Origin: Spiroplasma endosymbiont of Polydrusus cervinus
GTDB lineage: Bacteria > Bacillota_I > Bacilli_A > Mycoplasmatales > Mycoplasmataceae
Assembly (NCBI RefSeq): GCF_964019755.1
Contig: NZ_OZ026469.1
Location: 930,001-994,000 of the forward strand
Length of the DNA stretch: 64,000 nt
Reading direction: 5' to 3'
Made by a program: the position numbers and the translations under genes. Positions 1 to 10,974 of this stretch are shown here, in pieces. Positions within the stretch are counted from its first letter, which is position 1; every line of letters starts with the position of its first letter. The notes under the pieces are model-generated. The model searched no databases. It worked only from the letters and a program-made list of their open reading frames with translations, and was not told the DNA's origin.

Positions 1-1376
1 CCCAAGAAATTGGAAAATTAACAAAGTATCGTTATAATATTGTAACGTTAGATGGTGAAATAGTGCGTCCGCAAGGAGCTGTTACGGGGGGGTCACGGCG
101 AACAAGAATGACAATTATTAATCCAGAAAAAGAACTTAACATTCTTAATGAAAAAATAGCAATGAGAACAGAAGAACAACATCATGTTATAAAACAATCA
201 AGCCTTCTTTGCCGTCAATTAGATGAGATTAACGAAGTTATTGCCGAAAATCAAGCTTCAATTGGGGCTGGTAAACGCCAAATTGAAATTATCATGCATG
301 ATCAAATGAAATTACAGAATGAATACCAATTGTTAACATCAAAAAATATTGATGAAACAAAAATTGAAGAAAATGAAGCAGTCCTTAATATTGTGGATCA
401 AATCAAACAAAAAGAGCTTCTAAAAACTAAAATTGAACAACAATTAAATGTTGCTCGCAGTTTAAAAGATAAACAATCGTTGATGATTAATGATCTTAAT
501 AATCAGATTGGAGAGAAACATTATTATATCTCTGCTTTACAAGACCAAATTAGTAAAATTAATACTGATTTATCAATTATTAATGTTAAAATTCAACAAA
601 ATTTAACAAGGTTAACAGAAGAATATCAAATGACATATGACCATGCTAAAACATTAGAGCTGAAGGTTATTGATAATGAAGATTTAATTCGGGATGAAAT
701 TAAACAGTTACGCAGTGACTTAGCACAAATTGGGAATGTTAATTTAGAGGCAATTGCCGAATATAAAGAAGAAAATGATCGTTTTCAATTTATGAGTAAT
801 GAATATAATGATGCCAATGATGCCGTTAAAAATTTATTAAAATCAATTGATGAAATGGACCGCATTATGGAAGAGAAATTTGATAAGACAATTAAAGAGG
901 TTAATGAAAACTTGCCATCAACTTTTGAAGTATTATTTGGTGGTGGAACAGCAAAAATCATTTATACTGAACCAGATAATTTATTAGAAACCGGCGTTGA
1001 TATTAAAGTATCTCCACCCGGGAAGAACATTACTAATTTAAATTTATTATCTGGAGGGGAAAAATCATTAGTTGCCTTATCAGTTTTATTTGCAATTTTA
1101 AAAGTTCGACCAATTCCATTAGTAATTTTAGATGAAGCTGAAGCACCCTTAGATCCAGCGAATGTTGAACGTTTTGCTAAATATATTCAAACTTTTGTTG
1201 AAACAACGCAATTTATTGTTATTACGCATCGAGTGGGAATAATGGAACATTGTGATGTATTATATGGAGCAACAATGCAACAGAAAGGTGTTACAAAAAT
1301 TGTTGGAATTAAATTACAACAGGCAGCGGAAATGATTCAAGAGTTTGAAAATAAACTTGAAGATAAAAAAGCATAA
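1..1376 (+). CDS. smc: SMC chromosome partition protein, C-terminal part
   Basis: The frame is already open at base 3, so this is the 3' part of a gene that starts outside the window. SMC forms a dimeric ATPase that compacts and segregates the chromosome. Seen here are the end of the hinge region, a long charged coiled coil (about residues 30-260 of the visible part), and the C-terminal ATPase half with the ABC signature LLSGGEKSL, Walker B VILDEAEAPLD and a D-loop. A full SMC is usually near 980-1200 aa, so more than half is missing to the left. It ends with TAA directly before a relic of an IS end that separates it from the phosphate operon. Confidence 0.96.
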   Translation, partial: QEIGKLTKYRYNIVTLDGEIVRPQGAVTGGSRRTRMTIINPEKELNILNEKIAMRTEEQHHVIKQSSLLCRQLDEINEVIAENQASIGAGKRQIEIIMHDQMKLQNEYQLLTSKNIDETKIEENEAVLNIVDQIKQKELLKTKIEQQLNVARSLKDKQSLMINDLNNQIGEKHYYISALQDQISKINTDLSIINVKIQQNLTRLTEEYQMTYDHAKTLELKVIDNEDLIRDEIKQLRSDLAQIGNVNLEAIAEYKEENDRFQFMSNEYNDANDAVKNLLKSIDEMDRIMEEKFDKTIKEVNENLPSTFEVLFGGGTAKIIYTEPDNLLETGVDIKVSPPGKNITNLNLLSGGEKSLVALSVLFAILKVRPIPLVILDEAEAPLDPANVERFAKYIQTFVETTQFIVITHRVGIMEHCDVLYGATMQQKGVTKIVGIKLQQAAEMIQEFENKLEDKKA

Positions 1377-1380
1377 GGAC

Positions 1381-1446
1381 TAGACTGCACCCAAAAAAGT
1401 TTAGCAAAGACTTTTTTTCTTTACTTACTTTTTTGGGTGCAGTCTA
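1381..1446. mobile_element. 66-bp solo IS3-end relic (MITE-like), possible terminator
   Basis: This 66-bp segment begins TAGACTGCACCC and ends with its reverse complement, forming a perfect 20-bp terminal stem. On the minus strand about 50 bases match the left end of the IS3-family element at 7604, after which it jumps straight to a closing inverted end. It contains no transposase. It lies 4 bases after the smc stop and the hairpin carries T-runs, so it could act as a terminator between smc and pst. That role is inference. Confidence 0.75.
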
Positions 1447-1539
1447 AGAATTTATGATTTTTTATCTTTTTTGATACAATTAATGTAAACAAGTTGAATA
1501 GGGTAAAAACATATATTACAATAGGAGGAAACTTAACGA

Positions 1540-2856
1540 ATGAAGCCAAGCGAATCTACTAAAGTTGTTGATGAAAAAAAGAATTTTTTTAAGCGTTTAG
1601 TAGGAGAGATTAGTCACCATAAAATGATTACTTTAATTTGTTTAGTTTTAGTCTTAGTAATATCAATTATTATTTGAACAATTGCGGCTGCGAGTAATGT
1701 AATTGTTGCTGGTGGAAGTACATCAATAGCCCAAGTAATGGCAAGTGTTACGGAACAATATAAACGTGATCATAAAGAAGATATCTTATATAATTCATTA
1801 GGGAGTGCTGCTGCGCGGGTTAGTGTTACAAATCGTAGTTATGCTTTTGGTTTTTTATCAAAAGATATTCCTTCAAGCCCACAACGAGGCGATAATCGGG
1901 GTAATGCTCGACAATTATGAGAAGATGAACGGATTGGACGGTTCGTTATTGCTCGTGATTATATTATTTTGATTTATCATTTACCAGTTGATTGTGAAAT
2001 TAAACCAGAACAAGAATCACTACAGTTTAAAAGTTTTGATGGTGGAGAAGGAACAAAATTGATTCATCAAATTTATACTAACCACAATTTTACTTGACAA
2101 GATGTTTTTGGCGAGCAATTAGTTTGTTCTACTGGTAAGAAAAATAAATTCTATACTTTAACTCGTGAATCTGGTAGTGGAACAAGAGATTTCTTTGAAT
2201 CAAAAGTAATTCAAAGCAAAAACTACGAGACAAACCAAGTTGTATCATCAAATGGTTCAATGTACCAAGCAATTGCAACAGTTCCAGGTTCAATTGGTTA
2301 TATTTCTTTTTCATATATTCGTGAAATCATTAATAATAAAAATTTAGGAAAAAAAGCAATTGCTAGTATTATTGGTAATAAAACAACAAAACCAGAACTA
2401 CCGTATCAAATTATTGATAATAATTATGAATTTAATCCTGCTTATTCGTTAACAAGACCTTTTACTGGAATTATTAATTATCAAGGCAATCAATTTGGTA
2501 GAGTCTTAGCTTTTATTGCTTGAATGTTAGATCCATTGCCGTATTCAAAAACAAAACCAAAATTACGGAATGGTGATAATAATCCATACTATGTTCCAAC
2601 ATTTAAATTAACGGAACATGATACCGCATATTGATATATAAAAGAAGGGGAAGAACCATTAACATTTGATGATATTTTATTCCGAAAGTACAATAATAAT
2701 AAAAATTTTGCTAAAAGTGGGCAAAAAATTGATGATGAAAAAGTACCTTGAAATTTTAATCCAGATTATAAAAGTCTTTGAGATATTATTGTCGAAAGAT
2801 TTCCTGAAAAATATCAGTTATATTGTGGATATGAATATAATGGAATGGAGAATTAA
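1540..2856 (+). CDS. pstS: Phosphate ABC transporter substrate-binding protein PstS
   Basis: The 438-aa product captures phosphate at the outer face for the Pst importer. The start ATG follows the strong RBS AGGAGGAA at 1523-1530. Residues 29-51 form one hydrophobic anchor, which is not a typical lipobox, so the protein looks membrane-anchored. Phosphate-binding motifs are GGSTS near residue 58 and ESGSGTRDFFE near residue 210, plus the family segment PGSIGYIS. Several TGA codons read as Trp. It is the first gene of pstS-pstCA-pstB-phoU, and the next ATG is 3 bases beyond its stop. Confidence 0.93.
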
Positions 2857-2858
2857 TA

Positions 2859-4952
2859 ATGGAGAAGAAAGAAGCCGCAAAAAAGGACAAACAATCTCTT
2901 TCAAAAAAATTACAAATGTGTAAAGTTCGTTTTACCAATAATTTTGGGGGACGAAAACAAATTATTGATTTTATTTCAAAAATTATGATTTATTGTTTTG
3001 CCCTTTTAACAATCTTAATTTTATTAATGTTAGTTGGCTTTATTATTTATAAATCAGTTTATTTTTTTCAAAACTATCCAGGGGGGTTTTGAGGATTTTT
3101 ATCTGGACAAACTTGAAATTCTAATAATAGTCAATTTGGGATTTGACGGATTGTTATTGCAACATTTTTTGTGATGTTAATTGCCTTATTATTTGCAATT
3201 CCCTTAACAATTTTTTCTTCATTATATATTTCAGAATATTTAAGACCAAACATTAAACTTAAGGTTATTGGGATTATTCAATTATTAACGGGGATTCCTT
3301 CGATTGTTTTTGGGTTATTTGCCTTAGCAATTTTAGGGCCATTATTTATGTGAATGGGAGCACCAGCGACCTCAAACTTATTGGTAACCTCAATTACGTT
3401 AGTTTTTATGGCATTACCAATTATGATTTCATTATCAATTAATGCGCTAGAAAATGTCCCGGATTCTTATCGCTTTGGTTCATTAGCCTTAGGATTAAGT
3501 AAAACGCACACTACTTATCGAATTGTTTTACGCTCAGCTTGATTTAAAATTATTACTGCGATTATGATGGGAGTCGCTCGTATTATAGGGGAAACAATGG
3601 CTGTTATGATGATTGCCGGAAATGCGCCAGATGGGTTAAAACTTGGTAATGGTTTTATTAATTTTATTTTTTCTTCAATTGCAACATTAGCCTCAACAAT
3701 TGGATTAGAAATGTTAGAAAATTCTGGACCAATGCATGAATCAGCTTTATATGCGATTGGGTTAGTATTATTTATTATTGTTTGTGTCATTAATATTTTT
3801 ATTATTTCTTCCCAAGCATTTCATAATCGAAAACGAAATTATCATACTCATAAGGCAACAAAAGGTTTACGATTAAGTAAATCATATAATGCCAATAAAA
3901 TTAATAAATTATTTTATCAACGAATTGAAAAAACAAGAGGAATTAAAAAGTTTAAGGATGGAATTGGAATGTTCTTTTTAATTTCTTCAACGGTAATTGT
4001 GGTATCCTTTACATTAGTTATTTTGGCCACAATTATTTGAAAAGGATTATTTGGCATGGTATGAAGTGATTTAATTTCCACTTCAACATTTGATGGCGGG
4101 GCTGGAATTCTTGCTACTTTTCTAGTTACCTTATTGTTAGTAATTTGTGCGATGATCTTTGCAATTCCATTATCCTTAATGGTTTCAATTTATTTAAATG
4201 AATATGCGCGACCACGTAGTGTTTTTGCTAGAATAGTACGTTTTGCAATTGATGTTTTATCATCAACACCAAGTATTATTTATGGAACATTTGGCTTAGC
4301 CTTCTTTATTGGTGTTTGTCATTTACCCTTATCCATCCTAAGTTCTGGTTTAACATTAACGATTGTTATTTTACCAATTATGATTCGTAGTATTGAAGAT
4401 ACTTTAACCGGCGTGGAAGATTCGCTTCGGAATGCTTCATTAGCCCTAGGAGCTAATAAAACATCAACAACAATTAAAGTTGTGTTACCAAATGCAATGC
4501 CAGGAATTATTACCGCTATTATTTTAGCACTTGGTCGGGTTATTGGTGAATCAGCCCCAGTTTATTTAACCTTAGGAACAGCGGTTCGTTTACCAATTGC
4601 TGGCTTTATGTCACCAGGAGCAAGTTTGACAACACAAATCTTAATGTTGTCAAAAGAAGGATCGACAGCCGGGGCAATACGAATTATGTTTGAATTAGCA
4701 TTTGCAATTATCGTTTTAATTTGATTATCAAATACGTTAGCTTATATTCTTGGCAAGAAATTTGCGCCAAATTATGTTACAATAGGATTTAAGCAAAAGT
4801 GAAAAATTCGAATCAATAATTTAAAATTTTTCTTTTCAAAAGAAAAATTCTTGCAGCAAAAGCAGCATTGACATAATTTTTGAAAGAAATTTGTGCCAAA
4901 GAAAAAGAAATGTCATCCGAAAAATAAAGTAGATAAGAAGGGAGAAAAATAA
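2859..4952 (+). CDS. pstC-pstA: Fused phosphate ABC permease PstC-PstA
   Basis: One 697-aa ORF holds two permease domains that are separate proteins in most bacteria. The PstC-like half is about residues 45-330 and the PstA-like half about residues 375-650. Each half has its own cytoplasmic coupling (EAA) loop: SLALGLSKTHTTYRIVL in the first and SLALGANKTSTTIKVVL in the second, both followed by a GE[TS]-type motif. A basic linker separates them and the C-terminus is Lys-rich. The channel should be a single chain working with the PstB ATPase. The stop overlaps the pstB start (TAATG), which implies translational coupling. Confidence 0.93.
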
Positions 4953-5761
4953 TGGATCCAAAAGTAATTATTAAAAATCCGACATTTGACTCATCAGATA
5001 ATAATCCTGATTTAATTAAAGTAAAACATGTTGACTTTTTTTACAAAGGAAAGAAACAAGCCCTTTTTAATATCTCAATGAAAATTAAAGAACATACGGT
5101 GACGGCTTTTATTGGTTCATCAGGATCGGGAAAATCAACATTGTTACGATTATTTAATCGAATGAACGATGTTGAACCAAAGTCTATTATTAGAGGTGAG
5201 ATTTTAATTAATGAAAAAAATATTTATAGTCCTGAAACAGATGTTGTTAAATTACGAACTGATATTGGGATGGTGTTTCAGAAACCGTCGCCATTTCCAA
5301 TGTCAATTTATGACAATGTTGCCTATGGTCCTCGTAATCAAGGAATTCGTGACCGTAAATTAGTTAATAGCCTTGTTGTAGAAAGTTTAAAGCGCGCAGC
5401 ATTATGAGATGAAGTAAAAGATAATTTACGTGATTCAGCGTTTGCCTTGTCCGGGGGACAACAACAACGATTATGTATTGCCCGAGCAATTGCGATGAAA
5501 CCAAAAATTTTATTAATGGATGAGCCAACCAGTGCTTTAGATCCTATTTCAACATCAAAGATTGAAGAATTAATTACGCATTTAAAAAAAGATTTTACGA
5601 TTATTTTAGTGACCCACCATATGCAACAAGCAGCACGGGTTGCTGATTATACTGCTTTTTTTGTAAAAGGAAAGTTAATTGAATATAATAAAACTAAGAT
5701 TATTTTTTCCCGTCCGGCTAATAAAAAAACAGAAGATTATATTACTGGTCGGTTTGAATAA
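4952..5761 (+). CDS. pstB: Phosphate ABC transporter ATP-binding protein PstB
   Basis: A 269-aa ATPase that powers phosphate import through the fused PstCA channel. It has Walker [10 protein letters not shown] (about residues 56-64), the Q-loop [16 protein letters not shown], the signature LSGGQQQRL from residue 166, Walker B ILLMDEP near 186, and the switch histidine in VTHHMQQA. This motif set and order are those of PstB. One in-frame TGA (5405-5407) is Trp. It overlaps the previous stop by one base and is followed closely by phoU. Confidence 0.95.
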
Positions 5762-5784
5762 TAATGAGCGGAAGGAGGCAAAGT

Positions 5785-6444
5785 ATGAGCGTTAAAATTG
5801 AAAATGATTTAGCACAAACAAAGCAAATGATTATTGATATGATTGCAATGACAAAAAATCAATATGATGATATGGTTAAATGTTTAGAAACAAATGACAT
5901 TGAACTTGGTAAAAGTGTTATTTCAGCTGATGAAACAATTAACAAAATGCAAGAAGCTTTCATTGAGGTTTCATTATGAAAAATTGCAAAGCAGCAAATG
6001 GTAGCAAGGGACTTACGTCGAATAGTTGGTTTTATTTTGATTGTTAAGGAAGTTGAACGAATTGCGGATTATGTAAAAAGTATTTGTCGTTATTATATTA
6101 AATATAAACCTTCAAACAAATTAATTAGTTTTTTAAAAAAATTAGTTGCCAAAGTGATTGAAATGTTAACCGAAGTATCAAATATTTTTGAAGAGGAACG
6201 AATTGAGTCGGCCTATAATATTTTAAAATATGATGCGGAATTAGATAAAATTTATAGAGTTGAGAATGATGCATTAATTGAAAAAATTCGGGAAGCAAAA
6301 ACAAAAGAAGAGATTAAAGTTATTACTTTAACAATGCAGCAGTTACGCTCAATTGAACGAGCAGGGACGCATATTATTAATATTGCCGAAACATTAATTT
6401 ATATTATTGAAGGAAAAATCTATGATTTTGAATTACCAATCTAA
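5785..6444 (+). CDS. phoU: Phosphate transport regulator PhoU
   Basis: The 219-aa all-helical protein has the two PhoU-type helical bundles, with repeated segments such as ARDLRRIVGFILIVKEVERIADY and the C-terminal QLRSIERAGTHIINIAETLIYI. PhoU restrains Pst transport and, where present, PhoR signalling. I chose the ATG at 5785 because the RBS AAGGAGG lies at 5772-5778. An upstream in-frame ATG at 5764 would swallow that RBS. A hairpin begins at the stop codon, marking the end of the operon. Confidence 0.92.
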
Positions 6445-6473
6445 TATGGTCTTCATTAAGAAGATCATATTAG
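6441..6473 (+). terminator. Hairpin at end of pst-phoU operon
   Basis: A 14-bp stem starts on the phoU stop codon: CTAATATGGTCTTC pairs with GAAGATCATATTAG around a 5-base loop, with one G-U pair. There is no clean T-run after it, so it may be an RNA-protecting 3' hairpin as much as a terminator. Confidence 0.6.
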
Positions 6474-6585
6474 ATGCAAGATTATGTAAAATAATTAGGA
6501 TTTACTCGTAATTTATTAGTAAAATATTATAAAATAAAATTATTAAAAGGTTATTTTAAAGGATGTAAATTGAAATACCAAATCA

Positions 6586-6622
6586 TAAAAAGTTAACTAT
6601 TAATTTAGTTAACTTTTTTAAG
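6586..6622. repeat. Plectrovirus-type palindrome
   Basis: AAAAAGTTAACTA pairs with TAGTTAACTTTTT around a short AT loop. Closely related palindromes occur at 10969-11050, 13867-13887 and 14221-14275, always next to plectrovirus-like scraps. The stretch 6474-6656 holds nothing else I can name. Confidence 0.6.
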
Positions 6623-6656
6623 TTAATTTTTAAGTTAATTATAGGGGGTTGAAATT

Positions 6657-6767
6657 ATGCAAATAAAGCAATATTTAATCTTGCGGTTGTTAGTGAAAAA
6701 GTATGGTAAAGATATTGTTATTAATACTGTCAATAAGATTGCAAATGATATTGAAATTAAAAAGTAA
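6657..6767 (+). CDS. 36-aa plectrovirus-type mini protein
   Basis: A short basic peptide starting MQIKQYLILRLLVKKYG and rich in Lys, Ile and Val. It has a good upstream AGGGGG. A second copy, 36 aa with only a few changes, lies on the minus strand at 14083-14193 beside the same kind of palindrome. Two preserved copies next to phage-like inverted repeats suggest SpV1-type viral origin. Assignment to a particular viral gene is not certain, and no function is known to me. Confidence 0.55.
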   Translation: MQIKQYLILRLLVKKYGKDIVINTVNKIANDIEIKK

Positions 6768-6789
6768 AGAATAAATTATCCCGCGTAAT

Positions 6790-6945
6790 TTACAATTTTC
6801 AATTAACTTTCAATTACTTCCAACTGGTGGTTGTTGTGGTTTGGGTTCTGGTTTATTACTCCCCGTTTTCACTATTATTTGGTTTTTCGCAACTAATTAA
6901 TGATGTTGTACTTGTTGCTGTTAATCCGATTGCTCCTAAAATATT
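6790..6945 (-). pseudogene. Lipoprotein N-terminal fragment
   Basis: On the minus strand the frame reads ILGAIGLTATSTTSLISCEK, the end of a typical Spiroplasma lipoprotein signal peptide with lipobox LISC. It stops at 6856-6858, but a +1 shift continues as a Pro-rich segment (SNKPEPKPQQPPVG). The initiator is missing and the 5' end merges into the palindrome ahead of the IS30-type gene, so the insertion probably destroyed it. Confidence 0.6.
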
Positions 6946-6998
6946 TAAAATGTTATAATTTATGTACAATAATTATAACATTTTAAATATTTTAGGAG
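6933..6998. repeat. Perfect long palindrome upstream of the IS30-type transposase
   Basis: A stem of about 29 bp runs from CTCCTAAAAT to ATTTTAGGAG around a short loop. It includes the RBS AGGAGG of the transposase gene at 7006, so folding could hide the RBS. It also joins the truncated lipoprotein to the transposase. Confidence 0.65.
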
Positions 6999-7005
6999 GT
7001 AAAGT

Positions 7006-7603
7006 ATGAAAAAATATGAAAGATTAGATTTTAATGAAAGAGTAAATTTGGAAAAATTAAAAAATAATGAATTATTTAAAAAGAAAAATGAAACAATTAA
7101 TATTCAAAAAATTGCTAAACAAATGAATAGAGACTATAGAACTATTTGGCAAGAGTTAAATATGTTTGATAATATTAATGATTATAATGCTGCAAAAGCA
7201 CAAAAAATACATAATAAAAATAAAAAACAATGTCGTAAATATTCAACGTTAAATTCACAAGAATTAAGTTATTTTTCTAATGAATATAATAATTTTGGTC
7301 GTTCGCCACAAAATATTATTACTTCGTATGAATTACAATATAATGTAAAATTTGGTGTATGTTTTAAAAAAATGTATAAATATATTAAATTAGGTTATTT
7401 TAATTTAAAAAAAGAAATGTTATATATTAAAAATAAAAAATGGGAAACAAAATGATAATCGTGGAAAATTACTTAATATTAGAGATTATAAGCAATTTTT
7501 AAATGATTATGGAAATGATTTAAGTTTTAGTGGAATTTGAGAAATGGATACTCTTGATTGTGGTAATTTTCATTTGTTAGTTTTAGTAAATCGTAAATCA
7601 AAA
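7006..7603 (+). pseudogene. IS30-family transposase, 5' portion (broken)
   Basis: The first 149 codons encode an N-terminal helix-turn-helix (IQKIAKQMNRDYRTIWQEL), then hit stops at 7453-7458. Shifting frame by one base continues as NDNRGKLLNIRDYKQF and reaches WEMDT, the first catalytic Asp of IS30 DDE transposases. At 7604 the coding sequence is cut by an inserted IS3-family element, and a 3' piece resumes at 8876. SpV1 plectroviruses carry a related transposase gene, so this may be viral rather than a free IS. Confidence 0.8.
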
Positions 7604-8834
7604 TAGACTGCACCCAAAAGAGTAAGTAAAGAAAAAAAGTCTTTGCTAAACTTTAAAGGAGGTGTATTTTTATATGGCAAGAAAAGGACAAAAATTTAAT
7701 AAATATACAGCATATTTTCGAAAAATGATAGTATAAGAGGTTAAAAATAATAGTATAAGTTTTATTGCAAAAAAATATCAAATTAATAAAAAAACCGTTG
7801 CTTCATGGTATGAAAATTTTAAGAAAGGAATTTTAAACACCAATAAAGGTCCAAAAGAATCATTTGAAAAAAGAGATTTAAACTATTACAAAGTTAGGTA
7901 TGAATTACTAAAAAAGCTTCATGACTTTTACAATTAAATAAAAGAAAAATTGTATCTTTTATCAAAGAAAACATTAATAAATATCCACTAAATTTATTAC
8001 TTGATATAACAGATTTAAAGCGTAGTTATTGAGATAAATATAAAAATTATTCAAGTAATGGTAAGGATAGCGAATCATTAAAAAATATTGTAAAAGTCTA
8101 TGAAGAAAATTTAAAACAATTTGGTTATCGTCGAATTACCAAATATTTAAAAGAAGATTATGGCATTGTTTATAATGCTAAAAAAGTATTGCGAATTATG
8201 AAAGAAAATAATATTCAAGCTGAATATGTAAAGCGTATACGTAGAAAAATATTAATAAAACAAAATAGAAATAAAAATATAATTAAATATCCTGATTTAG
8301 TAAATCGTAATTTTAATGATATTAAAGAAAGATTTTCAATTTTATTTACTGATGTAACTTATTTAATTTGAAATGGTAAAAAACATTATCAATCAACAAT
8401 ACTTGATGGATATACTAAAGAAATTATTGATGTAAAATGATCAAAATTTAATAATAACAAACTTGTAATTGATAATTTAAATGATGCAATTAATAAAATT
8501 AAAAAAATAAAAAAAAAGATTTAAATAAAATAATAATTCATTCAGATCACGGATATCAATATACATCTAAAGATTACAATAGTAAATGTTTAGATAACAA
8601 AATTATAATTTCAATGGGTAAAAATTATCATTGTGCAGACAACATTATTATTGAAAGTTTTCATTCATTACTTAAAAAAAGAACAATCCATAATAAAAAT
8701 TATAAATCTCATAATGAATATATTAATGATGTTAAAAAATGAAATAAATGATATTCAAACCAAAAAGAAAAATATATAATAAATGAAAGTTTGTAAACCT
8801 TTTTATTAATACTTACTAAACAGGGTGAAGTCTA
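7604..8834 (+). mobile_element. IS3-family element copy 1 (defective)
   Basis: The 1231-bp element is bounded by imperfect inverted ends beginning TAGACTGCACCC; the right end is mutated to a CTTCACCC reading. It is nearly identical to copy 2 at 11317-12545 but carries a nonsense codon in orfA and a frameshift in orfB. It sits inside the IS30-type transposase gene. Confidence 0.9.
7674..8796 (+). pseudogene. IS3-family transposase OrfAB, inactivated
   Basis: OrfA starts at 7674 after the RBS AAAGGAGG but meets TAA at 7734-7736, where copy 2 has CAA (Gln). A slippery heptamer A AAA AAG at 7910-7916 would shift ribosomes by -1 into orfB. OrfB has the DDE residues in DVTYLI, IIHSDHG and IIESFH, but extra A residues in an A-run near 8510-8520 break its frame just before the second Asp. 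It therefore cannot make an active transposase by itself. Confidence 0.88.
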
Positions 8835-8875
8835 GTATTTTAACCTATAGAGAAAAAGAATTTTATAGATAAAAA

Positions 8876-9088
8876 ACAATAGAAAAATATTTTAAAATAA
8901 GAGTTTATTTTTGTGATCCTGGTAAACCTCGTCAGAAAGCATTAGTAGACAGAATAAATAAAGATATAAGGCGTTGATTGGGTCAAAATGAGCCATTAAT
9001 TAATATTCGTAGTAGATTAAAATCTATTTTAGATATATTAAATACCACAATTAGACCTTGCTTGGAAAATTTTACATCAAGACAATAA
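8876..9088 (+). pseudogene. IS30-family transposase, 3' portion
   Basis: This segment encodes YFKIRVYFCDPGKPRQKALV, RINKDIRRWLGQNEP and ends ENFTSRQ. It matches the C-terminal catalytic end of IS30 transposases, including the CDP and RIN motif region. It resumes the gene interrupted at 7604, but part of the middle, including the second Asp region, is missing. The junction therefore involved deletion as well as insertion. Confidence 0.75.
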
Positions 9089-9139
9089 TTTAAAAAAATT
9101 TTTTTAAATTAAATTAGTGTTTGTTAAGATTAGTAAAAT

Positions 9140-9290
9140 TTATTTTTTGTTGTGTTTAATTTTATAATTTTAAAAATAAATATTAAAAACAATATTTTTA
9201 ATTTAATATTTTTTGTAATTATTGTTTTTTATTTTTAATTTGTTATAATCTTATTAAATTTTTATGATTTAGTTTTACAGTATACAGGAG
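9140..9290. repeat. Half copy of the phage-derived mini-element, in inverted orientation
   Basis: The stretch from 9150 to about 9250 is almost identical to the reverse complement of 13888-13985. It is followed by TTTATGATTTAGTTTTACAG and TATACA, the same end that bounds the mini-element at 13853-14275. It supplies the DNA just upstream of the phosphomutase gene. Nothing else is visible in 9089-9297. Confidence 0.75.
9222..9249 (+). promoter_or_regulatory. Likely promoter of the phosphomutase gene
   Basis: A -35 TTGTTT (9222-9227) and a -10 TATAAT (9244-9249) are separated by 16 bases. They lie about 50 bases before the phosphomutase ATG and within the repeated phage-derived segment, so the promoter appears borrowed. 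Confidence 0.55.
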
Positions 9291-9297
9291 AATAAAA

Positions 9298-10974
9298 ATG
9301 TCATATTTAGATAATTTAAATTTATGAAAAAATGCTAAAAATTTAGACCCAATTTTAGCAACTGAATTTCAGAAAATGTCGGAACCAGAATTACTTGCTG
9401 CTTTTTCAGATGATTTAGAATTTGGAACAGCAGGTTTACGGGGATTACTTGGACCAGGAACGGGAAAAATTAATTTATATACAATTCGAAGAGCAACATT
9501 AGCCTTTATGGCTTATTTAAAAACAATTTATGCTGCAGATGATTTAAAAACAAAAGGAGTTGTAATTGGTCATGATAATCGGCATTTTTCAACTGAATTT
9601 GCCCAAGAAGCTGCCGATATTTTTGTAAGTAATAATATTAAAGCAATTTTATTTGCCAATAATGAACTTCGGCCAACTCCTCTTGTTTCATATACAATTC
9701 GGAAAATAAAAGCCGTCGCAGGACTTATTATTACAGCAAGCCATAATTCACGAGAATATAATGGTTATAAAATTTATGATCATAATGGGTCGCAATTTTT
9801 ACCAGTGGCAACAGATGTTATTGGCGAAAATTATTTGAAAATTAAGGAAGAAGCTTTTACTTTGGTTTTACATCCTGATGCAAGTTTAATTACTTATGTT
9901 GACAAAGTAATTGAGGAAAATTATGTTACTGATGTTAAAGCGATGCAGTTTTATCCAGAACAAAAACGCAATATTAAAATTGTTTTTTCTAATTTGCATG
10001 GGACAAGTAAAGAGTGGACTCCACGAATTTTAGAAGAGTGTGGTTATGAAGTTATTATTGTGGAGGAACAATTTGCTAATGATCCGAATTTTACCTTTGC
10101 TCCAAATCCAAATCCAGAATTAACAGAATGCTATGATTTAGCATTAAAATATGCCAAAAAAGTAAAGGCTGATATTATTATTTTGAATGACCCTGATGCT
10201 GATCGCTTAGGGATTGGCGTTAAGATTAAGGATGATAAATATTATTTAATGACTGGAAATGAAACAGCCCCAGTTTTAAATGAATATTTGTTTTCGCATT
10301 ATCAAAAGCAAAAAACATTACCTCCAAATGGTGTTATGTATAATACTTTTGTTACTGGTAATTTATCAGATAAAGTTGCGGAAAGTTATGGCGTGCAAGT
10401 AGTTAAAACATTAACTGGTTTTAAATGAATTGGTGATCAAATGAGCAAAGCGCCAGCGAAAGGGTTACAATTTTTATTTGGCTTTGAAGAAGCATATGGT
10501 TATGTTTTAAAAGACATTACCCGTGATAAAGATGGGATTCAATCATCATTAGTATTAGTAGAGGCTTGCTGATATTATCATCAACAAGGAAAAACATTAT
10601 ATGATGTCTTAGTTGAACAATATAATAAGTTTGGTTATTTTTATTGTAAAACAGTTAACTTAGTTCGTGATGGAATTGATGGTAAAAAAATCATTAATAA
10701 TATGTTAAAGAAACTACGCCAAGAAACAATTACTAGTTTATCTCAAATTAAATGTACAAAGAAAGAAGATTATTTGACAGGATTATATGAAATGCCAGGA
10801 CAAGATTTACTGAAATTTTATTTTGAAGATGGTAGTTGATTTGCCGTTCGTGCCAGTGGAACAGAGCCGAAAATAAAATTTTATTTTGTTTGTGTCGATA
10901 AAACAAGTGACCAAGCAGCAGCAAAGATGACGGCAATGTACCAAGAATTGGAAACTAATTATTTAAATGTGTAA
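9298..10974 (+). CDS. pgcA: Phosphoglucomutase/phosphomannomutase family protein
   Basis: A 558-aa alpha-D-phosphohexomutase, probably interconverting glucose-1-P and glucose-6-P, in the cytoplasm. Key features are the N-terminal GTAGLRG, the active-site serine loop TASHN around residue 147, the metal loop DPDADR at about 298-303, the sugar-binding loop GFEEAYGY, and the C-terminal phosphate-binding RASGTEPK near residue 518. Length and motifs match the PgcA/ManB group; the exact sugar preference cannot be told from sequence. The RBS is CAGGAG. Three or more TGA codons read Trp. It stands alone between mobile debris and ends in a very large palindrome. Confidence 0.92.

Noticed and set aside
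1516-1521. TACAAT as the -10 box of the pst operon
   Set aside because: It lies only about 20 bases before the ATG and would place the start of transcription within the RBS.
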